Below, in pieces: positions 13,140 through 13,986 of a stretch of 13,986 nucleotides of DNA (position 1 is its first letter; every line of letters starts with the position of its first letter). The notes under the pieces were generated by a model, which did not search any database, had not been told where the DNA came from, and worked only from the letters and a program-made list of their open reading frames with translations. This DNA comes from CAJQND01 sp051010055 (GTDB taxonomy: Bacteria > Pseudomonadota > Alphaproteobacteria > Rhizobiales > CAJQND01): the NCBI GenBank assembly GCA_051010055.1, contig JBPCVY010000093.1, positions 1 through 13,986 of the forward strand. Direction: 5' to 3'. Position numbers and translations under genes: made by a program.

Positions 13140-13986
13140 ATGTTTTCAGATTTTGGAAACGAGTTTGATAGTTTTAACTCGCAAAATTTTGCAATCCATT
13201 TTCGCAAACTTCTTCTGTCAGGCGCCGCTGTTGGCATTTTCAGTCTTTACTCGGCGGGCGTTGCGCTTGCCCAGCAAATTGAAATTCCAGAGTCGGCCTC
13301 CACCGGAGCACCAAATACGCCCCACCATGCCTTGTGTGTCAGTGATGCCGGGGTAATTGGATTCAATGATAACACCGGCGGAGGCAACCAGCCGCGCAAC
13401 AGGGCGAGAACCTGTAATACAAATGGCGCAAACAATCAGTTCGTTCCAATATCCCAGTTGACGTTTACCGATGGTGGCACGGGAACTGTTGAAGTTGGCT
13501 CAACCGGCGTAGCCCTCGGCACCGGCGCGGGCCTGGATATCGGTGGCACATCAAAAGTCACCGGCCTCAGCACCATGATTGGCGGCGCCGACATTACCGG
13601 TGGATTGAAAACAATAATGGCGGTATCACCAATGCCGGGGCCGTTTCCGGTGTTTCCACGCTGGATGCAACTGGAAATATCACCACCACAGCAACCGTTG
13701 AGGGGGCAACGCTGACTGATGGCACGGCACGGCGGAAACCTGACGGGCGTCAAGAACGTTACGGGTGATGGCACCGGTGATCTTACCGGTTTCAATAGTT
13801 TCACGGCCACCAACGTTCGTATTGATGAAATCCAGGAAGGTGTTGCGATGGCACTTGCGCTTCAAGCACCATTCGTGCCGGAATCAAAGGACTATGTCCT
13901 GAGCGGTCGGTTCCGCAATTTCAAGGGATATACAGCTCTTGGCGTGAGTGCAGGTGTGCATCTTGGTGATATGGTGCAGCTTGATC
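13140..13986 (+). pseudogene. YadA-like surface protein, two compensating frameshifts, cut by window edge
   Basis: Reading starts at the ATG at 13140, with GGGGG (13127-13131) 8 nt upstream. The start is an extended signal peptide (about 40 residues; hydrophobic LLLSGAAVGIFSLYSAGVALA, then QQIEIPES). A Gly/Thr/Ser-rich passenger follows (TGTVEVGSTGVALGTG, GLDIGGTSKVTGLS). The first frame turns into a Pro-rich nonsense tail ending at a TGA at 13713-13715. From about 13610 the second frame continues the same style (NNNGGITNAGAVSGVST, TTTATVEGATLTDGT), and from about 13731 the original frame resumes (GGNLTGVKNVTGDGTGDLTG). The last part, IDEIQEGVAMALALQ then GYTALGVSAGVHLG, resembles the coiled stalk and beta-strands of a trimeric-autotransporter (YadA-type) anchor. 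One missing A in the A-run at 13608-13611 and one extra base near 13721-13733 would restore the frame. It may be a sequencing error or a real pseudogene; the anchor family is moderately sure. Confidence 0.65.

Noticed and set aside
13436..13865. - strand frames opposite the frameshifted surface-protein gene
   Set aside because: They are Pro/Val-rich mirror translations of a Gly/Thr-rich repeat-like coding region; the + strand has the promoter, ribosome-binding site and signal peptide.

Overview
The window is chromosomal DNA from a GC-rich Gram-negative bacterium, most likely an alphaproteobacterium of the Hyphomicrobiales (Rhizobiales) type. The evidence is an Omp25/31-like outer-membrane beta-barrel protein, a FecR-domain protein with a TPxxTIGxRGT motif, a rhizobial-type aspartate aminotransferase, a UvrB with a long Pro/Ala-rich N-terminal extension, and general codon use. 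This assignment is inference; there is no rRNA or other marker. I saw no tRNA, rRNA, CRISPR array or insertion sequence.

Layout from left to right. Positions 1-346 (-) hold the 5' end of uvrB, which runs off the left edge. Divergent from it is a secreted or lipid-anchored FecR-domain protein (523-1368, +). A poorly supported 62-codon ORF (1471-1659, +) and a small two-helix membrane protein (1673-1954, -) follow. Next is a divergent regulator/operon unit: a TetR-family regulator (2112-2711, -) faces a two-gene molybdenum hydroxylase operon, iorA-like (2865-3326, +) and iorB-like (3330-5510, +). Two strong inverted repeats built on GTAAAC/GTTTAC half-sites lie in the shared intergenic region. 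The operon meets a convergent, overlapping pair, a GtrA-family membrane protein (5514-5930, -) and a membrane-anchored family 2 glycosyltransferase (5920-6921, -), which probably work together in lipid-linked sugar transfer.

The right half starts with a divergent EF-G paralogue (7056-9122, -) whose G3 motif reads DCPGS instead of DTPGH. A 350-bp intergenic region separates it from a beta-barrel outer-membrane protein (9472-10278, +). That gene ends at a textbook, probably bidirectional terminator (10302-10335) shared with the convergent aspartate aminotransferase (10341-11543, -). A FAD-dependent aromatic-ring-type monooxygenase (11674-12831, +) follows. Shortly after its stop codon is a near-consensus promoter (12849-12878) that opens a leader of about 255 nt with several complementary segments, two pairs of them mutually exclusive. 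The leader precedes a signal-peptide-bearing, Gly/Thr-rich, YadA-like surface protein (from 13140). This gene has two compensating frameshifts and runs off the right edge.

Most of the window is ordinary core and metabolic content. The parts most worth a second look are the operator pair of the TetR/iorAB unit, the histidine-less EF-G paralogue, and the structured leader with the frameshifted surface-protein gene.
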